DNA from: Lactifluus volemus
Taxonomy: Eukaryota > Basidiomycota > Agaricomycetes > Russulales > Russulaceae
Assembly (NCBI GenBank): GCA_022376515.1
Contig: WTXI01000051.1
Span: 172,183 to 236,182 of the forward strand
Reading direction: 5' to 3'
Length of the DNA: 64,000 nucleotides
Below, piece by piece: positions 11,421 through 22,419 of the stretch (positions within the stretch are counted from its first letter, which is position 1; every line of letters begins with the position of its first letter). A program made the translations under genes and the position numbers. Under the pieces are notes generated by a model, which saw nothing but the letters and a program-made list of their open reading frames with translations, did no database searches and had not been told where the DNA came from.

Positions 11421-12069
11421 TGTTTAATATAATTAAGCTGACTGAGCAATTTATTCTTACTAATTGGTGGAATGTTGAAAGACTTTGTGGATAGTTTGAG
11501 TAAGGTATTGAATATCTTGATGACCAGTGGCCTGGAGAACAGTTGAATAGAGGGTAGGTTGAATATCACAACCTAATATGCTTTGCTCTGGTTCAACTTC
11601 TCTATTACAATCAACCTGGTTGATTGTGGTGTAAGGCCAAGGAGAAAATAAATATTTAAAAGCAAAGCCAGCTCTTTTATAGGTGGAGTCATTTCAAATT
11701 CAAAAAATTCTCACATGAGTCATACAATAAGATAAGCCCCCAAAGTTCTGGAACATTCTGTCAATGTGACTCCTTTCAAATATGAGTCATATGACTGCCT
11801 TATTTGTTCACAAAAGCTATTGTCACCGACGATTTCAATCTGAAGTCCTTGGGCACGTGTGCTTGGTTGAAATGCGAGAGGCACAATAGCCACGGCTTGG
11901 ACTTGCGGTCCACCTCGACGTCCTGATCGACAACTAGGTGACGGTAAGGTAAGTTAGGGGTGAACAATGCCGCGGATTAATTGTGCTTACTAACCGCTTA
12001 CTAATAACGATCAATTCAACGTTGGCCGACAAAAATCCACGGAATTTTGGTCCGCGGTGCATATCACTT
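11421..12069. promoter_or_regulatory. Divergent intergenic region, copy B
   Basis: Counterpart of 4977-5819 with internal deletions of about 200 bp before the DUF6535 start. The two TGAGTCAT sites (11716-11723, 11783-11790) are retained. Confidence 0.4.
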
Positions 12070-14430
12070 ATGTCTCAAACTGAACACCAGACCATCAACA
12101 TAACTGATTGCGAAAAAGCGAGAAATGAAGGTATGTTACGTTTTTATCGATGTTTAATCTTACCCATTTTCATCACCCACATTGCACGCTCACTAGATGT
12201 CGTCGCCCCAAACTGGATTCAGATGGCCCGAAATCACGAACCGGAGACCATATTTACTGATGGCTCGGCGCCTCTTTTTACCATGTATTGCGAGATGACG
12301 GAGAGAGAGAATGAGAGGGTTGAAGCCTGGCTAAAAAATCTCCAGGGTGTGATTATCTTCGTGCGCACCGCATTCAATTTCCATATCTCGTCGAGGTTTG
12401 AAATCAATGTTGCAGATGGGCTTGTTTTCTGCCGCCGCTGCGGCATTACTTACGGTGACAGTCCAGGATCTCAAGCAAGATTTTCAGGAAACATCTGCGT
12501 TCTACCTTGAGAATATCTACAAGCTTCAAGCTGAAGGCTCAAACGCATCTCTCCCTTTCACCCCGGCTCAACCTCCTCAGTTCACTGCTCCAAGCCATGC
12601 CATCTGGGTGAACGCACTCCTGTTCGCGAGCTTGTGTCTCGATATTTTCGCCGCAATTCTGGCTATGATGATACGGGAAGAAATATCTGAGCGCCTCCGG
12701 ATCACCGAGTCCCCACGGTACAGCCCCCAGTCCCGAGCTCGGTTGCGTGAGATCATTGTCAGTGAATTCAAGACAGGGCCCGGGTATGTGGCAATAGGGC
12801 TTATGCTATATGTTTCTGGGTTCTTTTTCTTTATTGGCCTTTCTATCTATCTCTTTCATATCAGCCGAGCTGTCTTCGGTGCATTCGTTTGTTTCGCATG
12901 TCTGGGCTTGATCGCATTTATGGTCGTCGGAAGTTGGCTAGTGGACGTGAGTGTCTGTTCATTCGTCGTGTATATGTGAATCAACCATAATTCGTCGTTT
13001 ATTCGCAGAGTGAGTCTAGGTCGGAATCGTCAGCAGGGCCCGACGACCTCGTGTTGGACCGACTATTCAAGGCCATCGTCAAGGATTCCGACCTTGTGCA
13101 ATACCTTGCGAGCATCCCTGGCTTTTGTCGATCATTGATAGTCGACAATCCTCTACTCAAGGTTACGAATTTGGCGACAGAGAAGCTGCACAAGGCTGTG
13201 AACGGATTGTTGGAACGTACTTGGTCGTCCAAATTCCTCTCAGGCCCAGAGAAACTGCAACGGCTCGTCGTCTGCGTCAACTTCGCTGATGCCACACGCC
13301 TCTCGGATGTCGCGTTATCAATCCTCCGAGAGATATTCCCTCAGGACCAGCATAATATGCTGCGGTCCGTCGAGATGGGACAATCCCTGAGAAGCCAAGA
13401 AAGCAATTTCACCGGACAGGAGATTGGTTTGTGTGCGCAAATCATTGTTGCTGGCATCATTCATGACGTGCAAGACAACGACGACGGTTGGGTTGCACTC
13501 GCTGCGGACCAATTAGACAAATCGGAGGACATCATTCGGAGCTACCTTGAACACGGGAAAGAAAACGTGTTGCTTGCCAATTTGATCCACATCACTCGCC
13601 AGATCTTTCACTCTTCTCAGGACAATCTGGATTTGGCTGCATCGTCGTCACTCATATTAACATCAATTTCCAATTTTGATGTACGAAATACGCTTCTTGA
13701 AGTACAGGACAGCTTCCGTGCTTTGTGGCACGAAATTGAAGATGCGCCGAGCCATACAGTTAGTTCGGAGACCCGCGATATCCTGCTCAATCTCTACACC
13801 GCCTTAACTCAAGGCACCGTCAATGCCTCGACAGCACCACCTACGTCTGATGTTAATCTCTCCAAAACACCCCCCGACTCGATTTCTCCCGTCCAGGAAA
13901 CAGTCAACGAGAATACTCAGACACGTGCTACTATCCCCCCTGCTGTCTCACATTATGACCCCGGTTTTCCCACCTCTTCTTTTCACTTTCTTTCTCCTGA
14001 TCCAGGTCAAATCACCGCGGACTTGGCCAATGAGTCGTCTCCCGGTGGCATCCCTAAATCGATGCCACGGCTCACCACAGCCGCTGAATCATCTGATCCC
14101 ACTCCTCTCGGAAGCCATAGCCGTTCTGGTACTTCACAGGCCGTGGCTTCCACTGCCGCTACAACAACAGGCTACACCGAGTCTACAAAGCAGCCAACCG
14201 TTCGACACGACTCTGGCAGTGTACCTCCTGCGATAGTCACACCTGTCCCTTTCATCATCACACCAGAGGTATCTTCTGCGTTTCGCCCCCATGTTACAAG
14301 CACTCCCGCCATTGCTCATCACGATGCACCGGATCCGATTGAAATGAGATCGCTTCCTGGTACACGCCAGTCCGATCCGTCAGCTGAGACTCGAAACCTA
14401 TCGGACAATGACCGAGACAACTCGTTTTAG
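12070..14430 (+). CDS. DUF6535 four-helix membrane protein, copy 2
   Basis: Exons 12070-12130, 12197-12360, 12416-12946 and 13009-14430; 725 aa, phases consistent. Topology is as in copy 1: TM1 right after the second intron (MGLFSAAAAALLTVTVQDL), TM2 in SHAIWVNALLFASLCLDIF, TM3 and TM4 around VSGFFFFIGLSIYLF and AVFGAFVCFACLGLIAF. The helical domain and Ser/Thr/Pro-rich tail are nearly identical to copy 1, while the TM2-TM3 linker and TM3 start have diverged markedly (REEISERLRITESPRYSPQ against RERLSIGLVFTGDPQSNPQ). Change is thus concentrated in the membrane linker. No WW domain; the tail ends with DPIEMRSL and DNDRDNSF. Function unknown. Confidence 0.78.
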
Positions 14431-15592
14431 ACGATGTTAATACTGCCTGTAACTCTCGTAAGTGATAGCATGATAAAACCAATTGTATTTATCGACGAGG
14501 GGTGGATCATAGTCCAGCTGCACACAACGATCCACGAAACCACATCGCTTCGATTCGTCCTGTTATCGACTGGAATGGATAAACGACGTATCATGACATG
14601 AGACGAGCAAGACCGACGAGACGAGACAAGTATTAAACAAGAGAAGAACTTCGACTCCGAGACTTTGAGAATTGATTAGCTTGTCGGTGAATTTGTAGGG
14701 TTAGGGTGACTGCTTACTAATCCAAGTAAGTATAAAATTACAGGAAATCATAATATTCCCACGGGTGTGAACCCACCTTGCGAGCATTGTTGCTATGTGT
14801 TTCCTCTTTTGACTTTTTCTTTGGGGGGGCTTTTTGGTTTCCTCTGTCTTGACTCCCAAGCTTTGCCACCTTTTTTTTCCACTTCGTTTTGTTTTGCTTT
14901 CTCTGTAGCATCCCTCCAGAGGTTGACACAGACGGCTGCTTACTCATTTTCCCTTATTTGTCCGAATTAGGGCAAAGGTGGCGCAGCCGCTCAAGCACTT
15001 GTAAATCTAAGTTTTCCCTGGTTTGTAGTTCTTTTGATAGCATGTCAACATTATCACTCTCGTTTGCGGGGTTTTATCCCACTGCTGAATGATATGCATT
15101 GTCGAGGGCAAGCATTCTCTCGGCTTCCTCGACCCACCAATATACACGTTTCACAGGCATGAGGGGTTAATGTGAGTCCGGTCTTGAGTACTGTATTCGT
15201 ACACGACATAAGTCACCGAGTGTTGGCGTGGGGTCTGCTACACGGTTAAACAACTGCTGGTGGGACCTCCGACCCCGTGGCGGACATCGGTACACCTAAC
15301 TGAGATTGAAAGAGATTTCCTTTGATACCTTAGGCTCTATCTCCATCAGGATGTAGAATTCTCGTGCGCGTAATCAGGTAGCTTCGCTTCTGAGTATGTT
15401 TTCGAGGTGGTGTCTCGCAAGTACAGTATCATAACTGTGAACGTCGCTCTCCGGCGTCTAAACGTGCACATGCACTAGCGTCAAACACAGCGTGTCTTCC
15501 CACATCCGATTTTTGTCAGGCACACACGTTTTTATCTCCTGGGCCGTCCTGCCTTCACTGTACGACCAGCTCACACAAATCCCACATTAGCC
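14431..15592. other. Intergenic, no gene seen
   Basis: Holds R1 copy 4 (14460-14605), a segment of about 270 bp absent from unit A (about 14725-14990, with T- and G-runs), and the kinase upstream region shared with unit A. A small minus-strand Lys-rich frame in the extra segment has no support. Confidence 0.55.
14460..14605. repeat. Dispersed repeat R1, copy 4
   Basis: Diverged copy after the stop of DUF6535 copy 2, sharing ATGATAAAAC and ACGATCCACGAAACCACATC with copy 2 at 8203-8345. Confidence 0.5.
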
Positions 15593-16693
15593 ATGGTTTC
15601 CGCTGACAATTATCAGCTTTCGAAAGAAGAGAAGGAAATTGTGAAGAGGTGGTGGTTGGGTTGCTACGACGATCTTTGCACGAAGAATTATTTTCTTGAT
15701 GATGAATACAATCCCCATCTCCACCTTCCACCACCTCCGCTACCACCATCCAGACGAGGCTTCAATGATATAGTGAGATCAGGACGTATCATTGTACGTA
15801 TCCGTTTACTCTACTCCTGGTCATCAAACCGTCCCGATAGTCAGTGCACGCCCATCGCAACTGTGAAGACAGCGTTCCCTTTTCTGTCATGCTGACCTTG
15901 GTACCACCTGGGTTTTCGCCTAAACATCCAGAGCCTGAAAATCATTGCGCTCCGTGTCTCGACCTGTTTGAACTACACAAAAGTGGCGGAACTCATACCC
16001 TAGTAGCGACACCATTCCTGAATCCTTTTGAGATGCGTCGATTCAAGACATTCCACGATTTTAATAACTTCTTCAGTGAGATATGCAAGGTGAGTTCGAC
16101 AGCTAGCTCCCTCAGTGGTCGCATCGTGTAATTTATGGGCGATTGGATGTATAGGGAATAGAGTTCATGCACCGCCGCAACATAGCTTATCGGTAGGTGC
16201 TACTCCCCCCTCCAGACGACTCTTGCCTGACAGGTCTCGAGGGCCTGCACGGTGAAAAACATTGTATGGACAAACCCTCCCTTGGTCATCCCTGACAACG
16301 GAACTCCGCATCATCATCGATATTATTTCCTTGACTTTGGTTTTTCTCGCGAGTATCAAACACGGGACGAGGAGGACGAGCAGCTTGGGGGCAACCCGTT
16401 TCGACATGACGTATATAACGTCGGATCACTGGTCTCCGAGAAATTCGTGAATGTACGCGGTTAGGGCCTTCAGGGAATTACACAGCTCATCTCCTGTTTT
16501 CTAGAAATTTCATGGCTTTCATCCTATTCGTGACTTGGTCGAACACATGACCATCCAGAAAGAGTGTTGCCCTCCTATCGAATGGGTTCTCGATGAATTT
16601 GAACGTATCAGATCGGAACTAGGCACGGAAGAGCCTCGTCTGTTGAGCACCTCGTTGTGGCATAGGGTTTTCGGTGGGTGGTGGGATAAATAA
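15593..16693 (+). pseudogene. Protein-kinase-like gene, copy B, probably decayed
   Basis: Begins MVSADNYQLSKEEKEIVKRW. Spliced pieces include PPGFSPKHPEPENH, NNFFSEICK joined to GIEFMHRRNIAYR (catalytic-loop region, where kinases have H/Y-R-D), VKNIVW, YYFLDFGFSREY (containing the DFG metal-binding motif) and GGNPFRHDVYNVGSLV, then a last exon to WWDK and TAA at 16693. This order fits the family of fungal kinase-like proteins with a short N-lobe. The frame breaks twice: after TPIATVK (near 15865), and between AYR and the VKNIVW exon, where the splice phases do not agree and the catalytic Asp is not encoded. I therefore treat it as a relic, though assembly error is possible. Confidence 0.6.
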
Positions 16694-16994
16694 GGTCATC
16701 GGGGTGTGGTAGCTGCTAGGCATGGCAGTATTCAGTTTGTATTTACCGATTAAGTTGTGCTTCCATATTTTTTGTAATGGTTTTTTATTTCTCTTCCGTT
16801 TTAATTCTGATCCAGATGACTGGCAATAAGCCCTGATGTTATTGACTTGGATACGTCGCGTCATTCAATTATGACCAGGTTCAGGCATGAACGGGGCATC
16901 TGAGAGACTTCGGTCAAGAATGGCAACGATTTACGCCTTACCTAATACATTCTTTCACCGTAACTTATCTCCTCGTCTCGTCCCACTACAAGGC

Positions 16995-19900
16995 ATGCCT
17001 ACTCAGCCTCACAATCAAGCCAATGAAGATAGTGGGCACACACGCCTAAATAATGTTTTATTTATTACTCACACGTTTTCAGGCATTGAGGGTACCCGAA
17101 CGACCGGAGCTGTGACAGACTTCACGGGCAGGTTGAATGCCTTGTTTTCCATGTACAATGAACAAGCAGAAAGCCAAGACCGAAATATGGTGGAGAGATT
17201 GAAGGGAGAAGCGGATGGCATGCTCCACGCCGTGCGTTGACTCTTTCTCTTTTGGTCAAGGGATGTCGGTTGATATGGCAGTTGTAGAGTAGCCTTTTCT
17301 CAATCATAGTGTCAATATTACTCGGAATGTCATACCAACCATTCTCTCAAGCCGCCTCTCAGGTCAATCTCGCACAAATCTGCCATCTCAGCACCTGCCA
17401 GAACAATCCTCTTATCCGCCTCCCGTCCGATCCGTCCGCTGTGATACTTTCACCCACGGCGTCCGCTATCTGGGTAAATGCCCTCTGGTCCCTATGTTTG
17501 GTGATCAGTCTTTCTTGCTTCCTGTTTGCATCGCTTTTACAACATTGGATACGCCGATACCTCCACATCGTCCAAAGGCCGCGCAGTCCACAGCACCGTG
17601 TGCGGATCCGTGAACTGATGGCGCAGGGAATAGATAAGCACTATCTTCTCTGGGTGGCCGCAGCCCTACCTTCGCTCTTTCATGTTTCGGTATTCTTGTT
17701 TCTGGCAGGACTCCTCGTATCCCTTTCGAGCACCATGCCCGCCGTTTTCATGGTCATTTCCACATGCGTTGGTGTCTGTGCGTTGCTATATCTGGCTTTC
17801 AGCCTCTCGCCCATCCTACATTCCGACAGCCCCTACTACACACCCTTGTCCTCGCTGATCTGGTCGTCCATTGTGGGGATCCCCTGGCTGATACTCAATC
17901 TCATTTATCGTGTGACAGAAAGGTTAAATTTCATCGGTTATCGCACTAGACTTCGCGTCCTGGACTTGGCCCGAACGTTCCACCAGCTCACGTTTATGGG
18001 AATGATGAAGGCAGTAGAAGACCTAGCCGAGACTCGCGTTTTGGAACTCGATACCCCTGCGCTTTTGAGGACTTTCGATTATTTAGAAGGAGATCAAGAC
18101 ATGGAGAAGTTCCTCATCGGCCTACCTGGATTCTATAGCTCCACTGAAGTGGAAAAGGACGCCCAAGCTCTAGAGCACCTCCATAGCCACCAGTTACCCA
18201 GCGCAATCGTAGCATTCATGGACCGATCCTGGTCATCGAATGTACTTTCTGAAGACGACAAACGGAGACGGATCACGATTTGCTTGGATGTCATGAATAT
18301 GGACGCTTTATTTCTTCAATGTACTTTCCGGCAGACACTCCTGTCAACGGGGTCCAGTATTTTCAAATGCGCTGACTTTGTCAGTGGTGCAGAATCGCAC
18401 TATGGAAATCCGGACCTGTGGACCAGGCACTACGCACAATGCATAGTCGCAGTCGCCATCAGCCGCGTACCAGAATTCAATGGCAGTTGGCAAGATATTG
18501 CACAGCGTCAACAGGACTCTTTCTACATTCCCTTGAATCAGGCTTCCTGGAATGCCGACAGCGTGAAGCTAATCAACTTCGTCTGGATTGCCCGGGTTTT
18601 GAAAGCGTCATACCTCACTAGTAGCGACCAATTCGAACCTGGCAGGATCTGGCATAACGTTCTGAGCGAGGCCCTCAAATTCAATGCGAATGATACATCA
18701 CCCGAACTTTGGGGGCATTTCTGCGATTTATGGAATAGCCTTGTGGCTGTCACAAAAGATTCACCAGGCTATCTGATGGCAAGAGCAAATGCCGAAAGCT
18801 TTCTCTCCCTCATTAGTGCTACCCACCCTCTTTTTCATTCTGGTGCTGCCCTCACAGTCGCAGCACCGTATAGTCAGTGCCACGTTGACTCACACCAACT
18901 GCCCACTTCGCATCTCGTTGAGAAGGTATCAGACACAGAGGCGACGCAGCCAAGGCCTAGGTCGACAAGTCCCACCCCTGTCAAGAGTCCCAAAGATGAT
19001 ATTCGCCCATATGAGGTTGAGTCACCCACTTTGGATAAAGTTAGTCTCCCCTTGAGTGATGCAGAGGTGACCCTTAAAAACCCGAACCCTCAAGAGGAGA
19101 CTATCCAAAAACCGAGTCATGCTGAGGGTACTCTTCAAAACCGTGGATTCTTATCCCAAATCCTTACTGGTACCACTGGACCCCATCAACCTTCACGTCC
19201 AATGATATTGGGGGAGAGGGTACCCCAGGGGTTATCATCTGGTGATGGCCGCCCTGCTATTTCTCATGTCATTGAATCCCATCAACTGTCCACTCTGAAT
19301 CCACCTGTGTCCACATCCCCGAGTGCAGCAGATACTGGACAGCTTACCTTGGCTCAGCAAAAAGCACTTTCTGACAACTCCAGGTATGCAGTGAGGTGTT
19401 CTACCTACTCCTTTCCAATCTCTTATGATTTCTATTGCTTTCAGGTCCAGAATCCTTGTTGTGGGGAAGGTAAGCTTCTTTGCTGACACTCCCAGGTGTC
19501 GGTGATTAAATCGTACGCTGCCTTTCTAACAGCGTGGCTCTGGTAAATTGTCACTCATCAACACCATCCTCAAACGAACCACCACGGTGTGTCTACTATC
19601 GTCTTTTGTATCTCTGCCCTACCATTCCTAATCTCCTCCAAAGGCGATGTCACACGAAGATTTAGGATATGACATCGAAACCGAGCATCGTTCATCCGGT
19701 ATCCCTGAGCTCATATTCCATGAGTCTCCTGTGTTTCGGTCTGAAGATGGGACTGGCCTGCAAGTTATTCGGGATTTCATCACAGGACGCACAGGACCCA
19801 AGGCGCTGGAATCAACCCGATTAGACGCAATTTGGTAAGTGCAACGGGCCAGGAATTGCAATATGTCGGTGTGGCTTATGCGTGGTGACGTAAATCAGGG

Positions 19901-20438
19901 TATGTATCGACACCACCGACGGGATGGTAGATGTTGACGTGGAAGAGGTTCTATACATAGGAAAATGCAAGAGTTCCTGAATTTCTTCTCTATTTGACTA
20001 ACCCCATGGATTTTCACTGGCAGCGCCCGTCGTGGTTGTATTTACCAAATTCGATGAGATCGTCCGTGCAGTCAAGAACGACTTTGACGCCGACGACGAC
20101 GCAGCAAAGTCACAGTCCGCACTTGATGTGGCACACGAACAATATGAGAAGCTGTGTCGTTCACTGTTTGGTAAAGACCCTGGAGACCTGCCTGCGGTGA
20201 AGGTTTCTGGTATGTTTTCCCTTGTATGCTCAAGTAGAAGGCTCCTGACGGGTTCACATCGATTAAAGTGAAACCGGAATATGCTGATCTTATCGAACAA
20301 CTGATCAAGATGACCGACAAGCGCATTACAGACTCCCGCATTGCGCCTCTTTATCCCGAGATTGAAGAGTCTGAAGAGGTGGATAGCGGCCAGGATTATG
20401 AAACTGATTCCTCTATCGGGCCTGAGTGCGTGACATAG
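16995..20438 (+). CDS. DUF6535 membrane protein fused to a G-domain GTPase
   Basis: Nine exons join in consistent phase: 16995-17031, 17083-17231, 17288-19383, 19445-19469, 19533-19586, 19644-19834, 19899-19972, 20024-20209 and 20269-20438, giving 993 aa. The N-terminal half is a classical DUF6535: RLNALFSMYNEQ, TM1 at SSLFSIIVSILLGM, TM2 at SAIWVNALWSLCLVISLSC, and TM3/TM4 before SPILHSDSPYYT. A helical domain and a Pro/Ser-rich linker follow. From about residue 770 comes a P-loop split by an intron (ILVVGK then RGSGKLS), a switch-II-like LIFHESPVF, DAIWVCID, and G4 as VVVVFTKFDEIV. G3 lacks the usual DxxG. The intron at 19973-20023 has a weak GTTCCT donor. If the last possible intron (20426-20466) is spliced, the frame runs further. 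Fungal G-domain proteins of this class have unknown cellular roles. Confidence 0.68.
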
Positions 20439-20516
20439 CTTGTTCTTATATCTGCTTCTCACGCAGAGCTACAGCCCAGGAGGAGACAGTGAGTCCTTTT
20501 ACTTCACGATGTCAAG

Positions 20517-21290
20517 GAATTTGTCGTCGGCGCGAACATCACTGATGCTAGATGCCTCTCAGACATACCTTTCTCAACCCTCAAAAATTTGTCCCTCAGA
20601 GACATATTTCATGGGGACCGGCAGGACATCCTGCGATCCATCAAAGCGGGGCAAGCTCTGAGGAGCCGACGCAATGGCACCATTGACTTGCGTGCACAAA
20701 CCATTGTGGCTGGAATCATTTTCAATGTTCAGGCAAACAACGACGATTGGGTTGCGCTCGCTGCGGATCACTTAGGCGAATCGGAATACGTTATTCGGGA
20801 CTATCTCAAACATGGCGATGACAACGTGTTACTTGCCAACCTGATACACATCACTCGCCAGATCATTCATGCTTTAGAGGAACGGTATTTTCTCGCTGCC
20901 AGGTCATCAAACATATTACCAACACTTATCAAATTTGACATACGAAATACTCTTCCTGAGCTGCAGGACGACTTCCTTACCTTGTGGGATGAAATCAATC
21001 AAGAACCACAAGGCGAGATGATCTCCGACAGGCTTCGTGGACTCCACGAAGTCTTAACTCAGGGCGGTAGTCTCCTTCGAGCCAGTCCTTCTGCCCATTC
21101 CACCTTCAAAGGCAAGAAGTCAGATGTCGCAGCCGGCACCGGACTCTCTGGCGCAGATGGGGCTACGAACAAGCTAAATGTCAACGCGTTACCTTTCAGG
21201 CCCAATTCAGAATCCCTGGACTTCTCCCACGTAATCTCTGGTTCCTACTTTTCCAGCACGTTGGCTTACAATGACGGCTGTCGTTTTTAG
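20517..21290 (+). pseudogene. 5'-truncated DUF6535 C-terminal domain fragment
   Basis: An open frame of 258 codons without a start at its 5' edge. It begins inside the helical domain (NITDARCLSDIPFSTL, DILRSIKAGQALRS) and covers the conserved core VALAADHLGESEYVIRDYL and LLANLIHITRQI, ending at TAG 21290. It matches copies 1-3 from the middle of their last exon. It has no membrane segments. It lies 79 bp after the GTPase stop; joining the two would need a 28-nt intron, too short to be credible, so I call it a truncated relic rather than part of one gene. Confidence 0.6.
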
Positions 21291-21295
21291 TCTTT

Positions 21296-21744
21296 ACCAA
21301 ATCTGGGTACCAGTGTTGATCCATCAGCAAACTCCTCGCCTAAAACCAAACCCAAACCTGAAGGTGTATGTAGAAAATACTCACTGCCTGTGCAAGTGCC
21401 TGATCTCACTGAATTGCCTTGCAGTCCTCGACCTTACCCAACCCCTTCTTTGGTAATGATGTGCTTAAAAACAGAAACACGCTTGTTCATGTCAAAGACG
21501 ACTTCAATATATTCAAATTCACCAAGGTCGTGGAAGCGAGCGCTGTCAGTATGTACTGTGATTTTGCCTCGCTATCTCCGGTTATCAGACATTATGTTGG
21601 CTAGATGCTATTTGGCCATATCAGGGAAAGCGCTACATGCAGATGTTTCTGCCAGCTCAAGCGCCTTCACAGCCACCATTACCACCACGTCCTGTGCCGC
21701 CATCATCATGGACTAACCGGAATCGTGGAACCGGATCAAAATAA
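21296..21744 (+). other. Unrecognised coding-like fragment
   Basis: Protein-like pieces in the same strand: PNLGTSVDPSANSSPKTKPK, then after a likely intron (21366-21426) TLPNPFFGNDVLKNRNTLVH with VKDDFNIFKFTKVVEAS, then after GTATGT...CAG, IWPYQGKRYMQMFLPAQAP and a Pro-rich end (PPLPPRPVPPSSW) to TAA at 21744. The splice phases do not all agree, so it is broken or mis-assembled. I do not recognise the family. Confidence 0.35.
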
Positions 21745-22419
21745 TACTAACCGATGAACGTACTCTGAGGAGCACGGGCAAGTTCGAAGGAGCACAGAGG
21801 GGTTGTTGGAAAGAGGAACCGAGGGGATGTGCACGTGAACAACAAGAACGCCCGTGGAAAGGCTCAGAGATAGAAAGGCACGAGGCGCTCGGAAGCGCGA
21901 GAACGAAGCGTGGCAGTAACGAGTCGAAGTAGATCAGAGAGACAAACTAAAGCTTAGACGAATGGCAGACAAAGGCAATACAAATCGACGATTGAGCTCA
22001 GCTTTTTTATCTACCTCACAGTAGATTTAAGATAGTCAATAGTAAATATAGGAGAGTATGAAAGTTAGTAAGTCCCGGAAGCTAACTCGTGTAAGACTTC
22101 GGTCGTGCGCTTGCCAGTGGGTCTCGCGCGATCGTCCAGATAATATTTCTGACCACCTCATCAGGTGCATCTGTGACGATCTGATCTCTCCCCTTTCATT
22201 TATCGCTTCGCGCGCTCGTTTTCGACTCGGAGATTCGACTTGCACTTCTAGCTTATGCATGGTGACATGAATCAGGGTACAGTGCATGACAGGCAACATT
22301 ACCAATACCCCATCCCATTCGGGATAGTGAATGACTATATACGCTCTACGCGTACAGTATATAAAATGACACTCCTTCCCTTCCAAATGCAAAAGTGAAA
22401 AGTGATCCAGAATCGAGAC
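21745..22419. other. Intergenic, no gene seen
   Basis: Purine-rich DNA followed by an AT-rich stretch and a GTACAGTATATAA sequence near 22351. It lies between the fragment above and the 3' end of the STIMATE-like gene. No frame here has family support. Confidence 0.6.

Larger units (their letters stand above)
9655..16244. repeat. Tandem duplication unit B
   Basis: Second unit, collinear with unit A from the Virilizer 3' end to the kinase-like gene. It differs by point changes, small indels and an extra segment of about 270 bp at roughly 14725-14990 upstream of the kinase relic. The homology to unit A ends at about 16244, the base equivalent to the junction at 9656; kinase sequence continues beyond it. 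Confidence 0.9.

Noticed and set aside
14725..14990. tRNA-derived SINE in the extra segment of unit B
   Set aside because: A-box-like and B-box-like strings lie on opposite strands and no second copy is visible.
20490..20516. A 28-nt intron joining the GTPase gene to the DUF6535 fragment
   Set aside because: Too short for a spliceosomal intron; kept as separate features.
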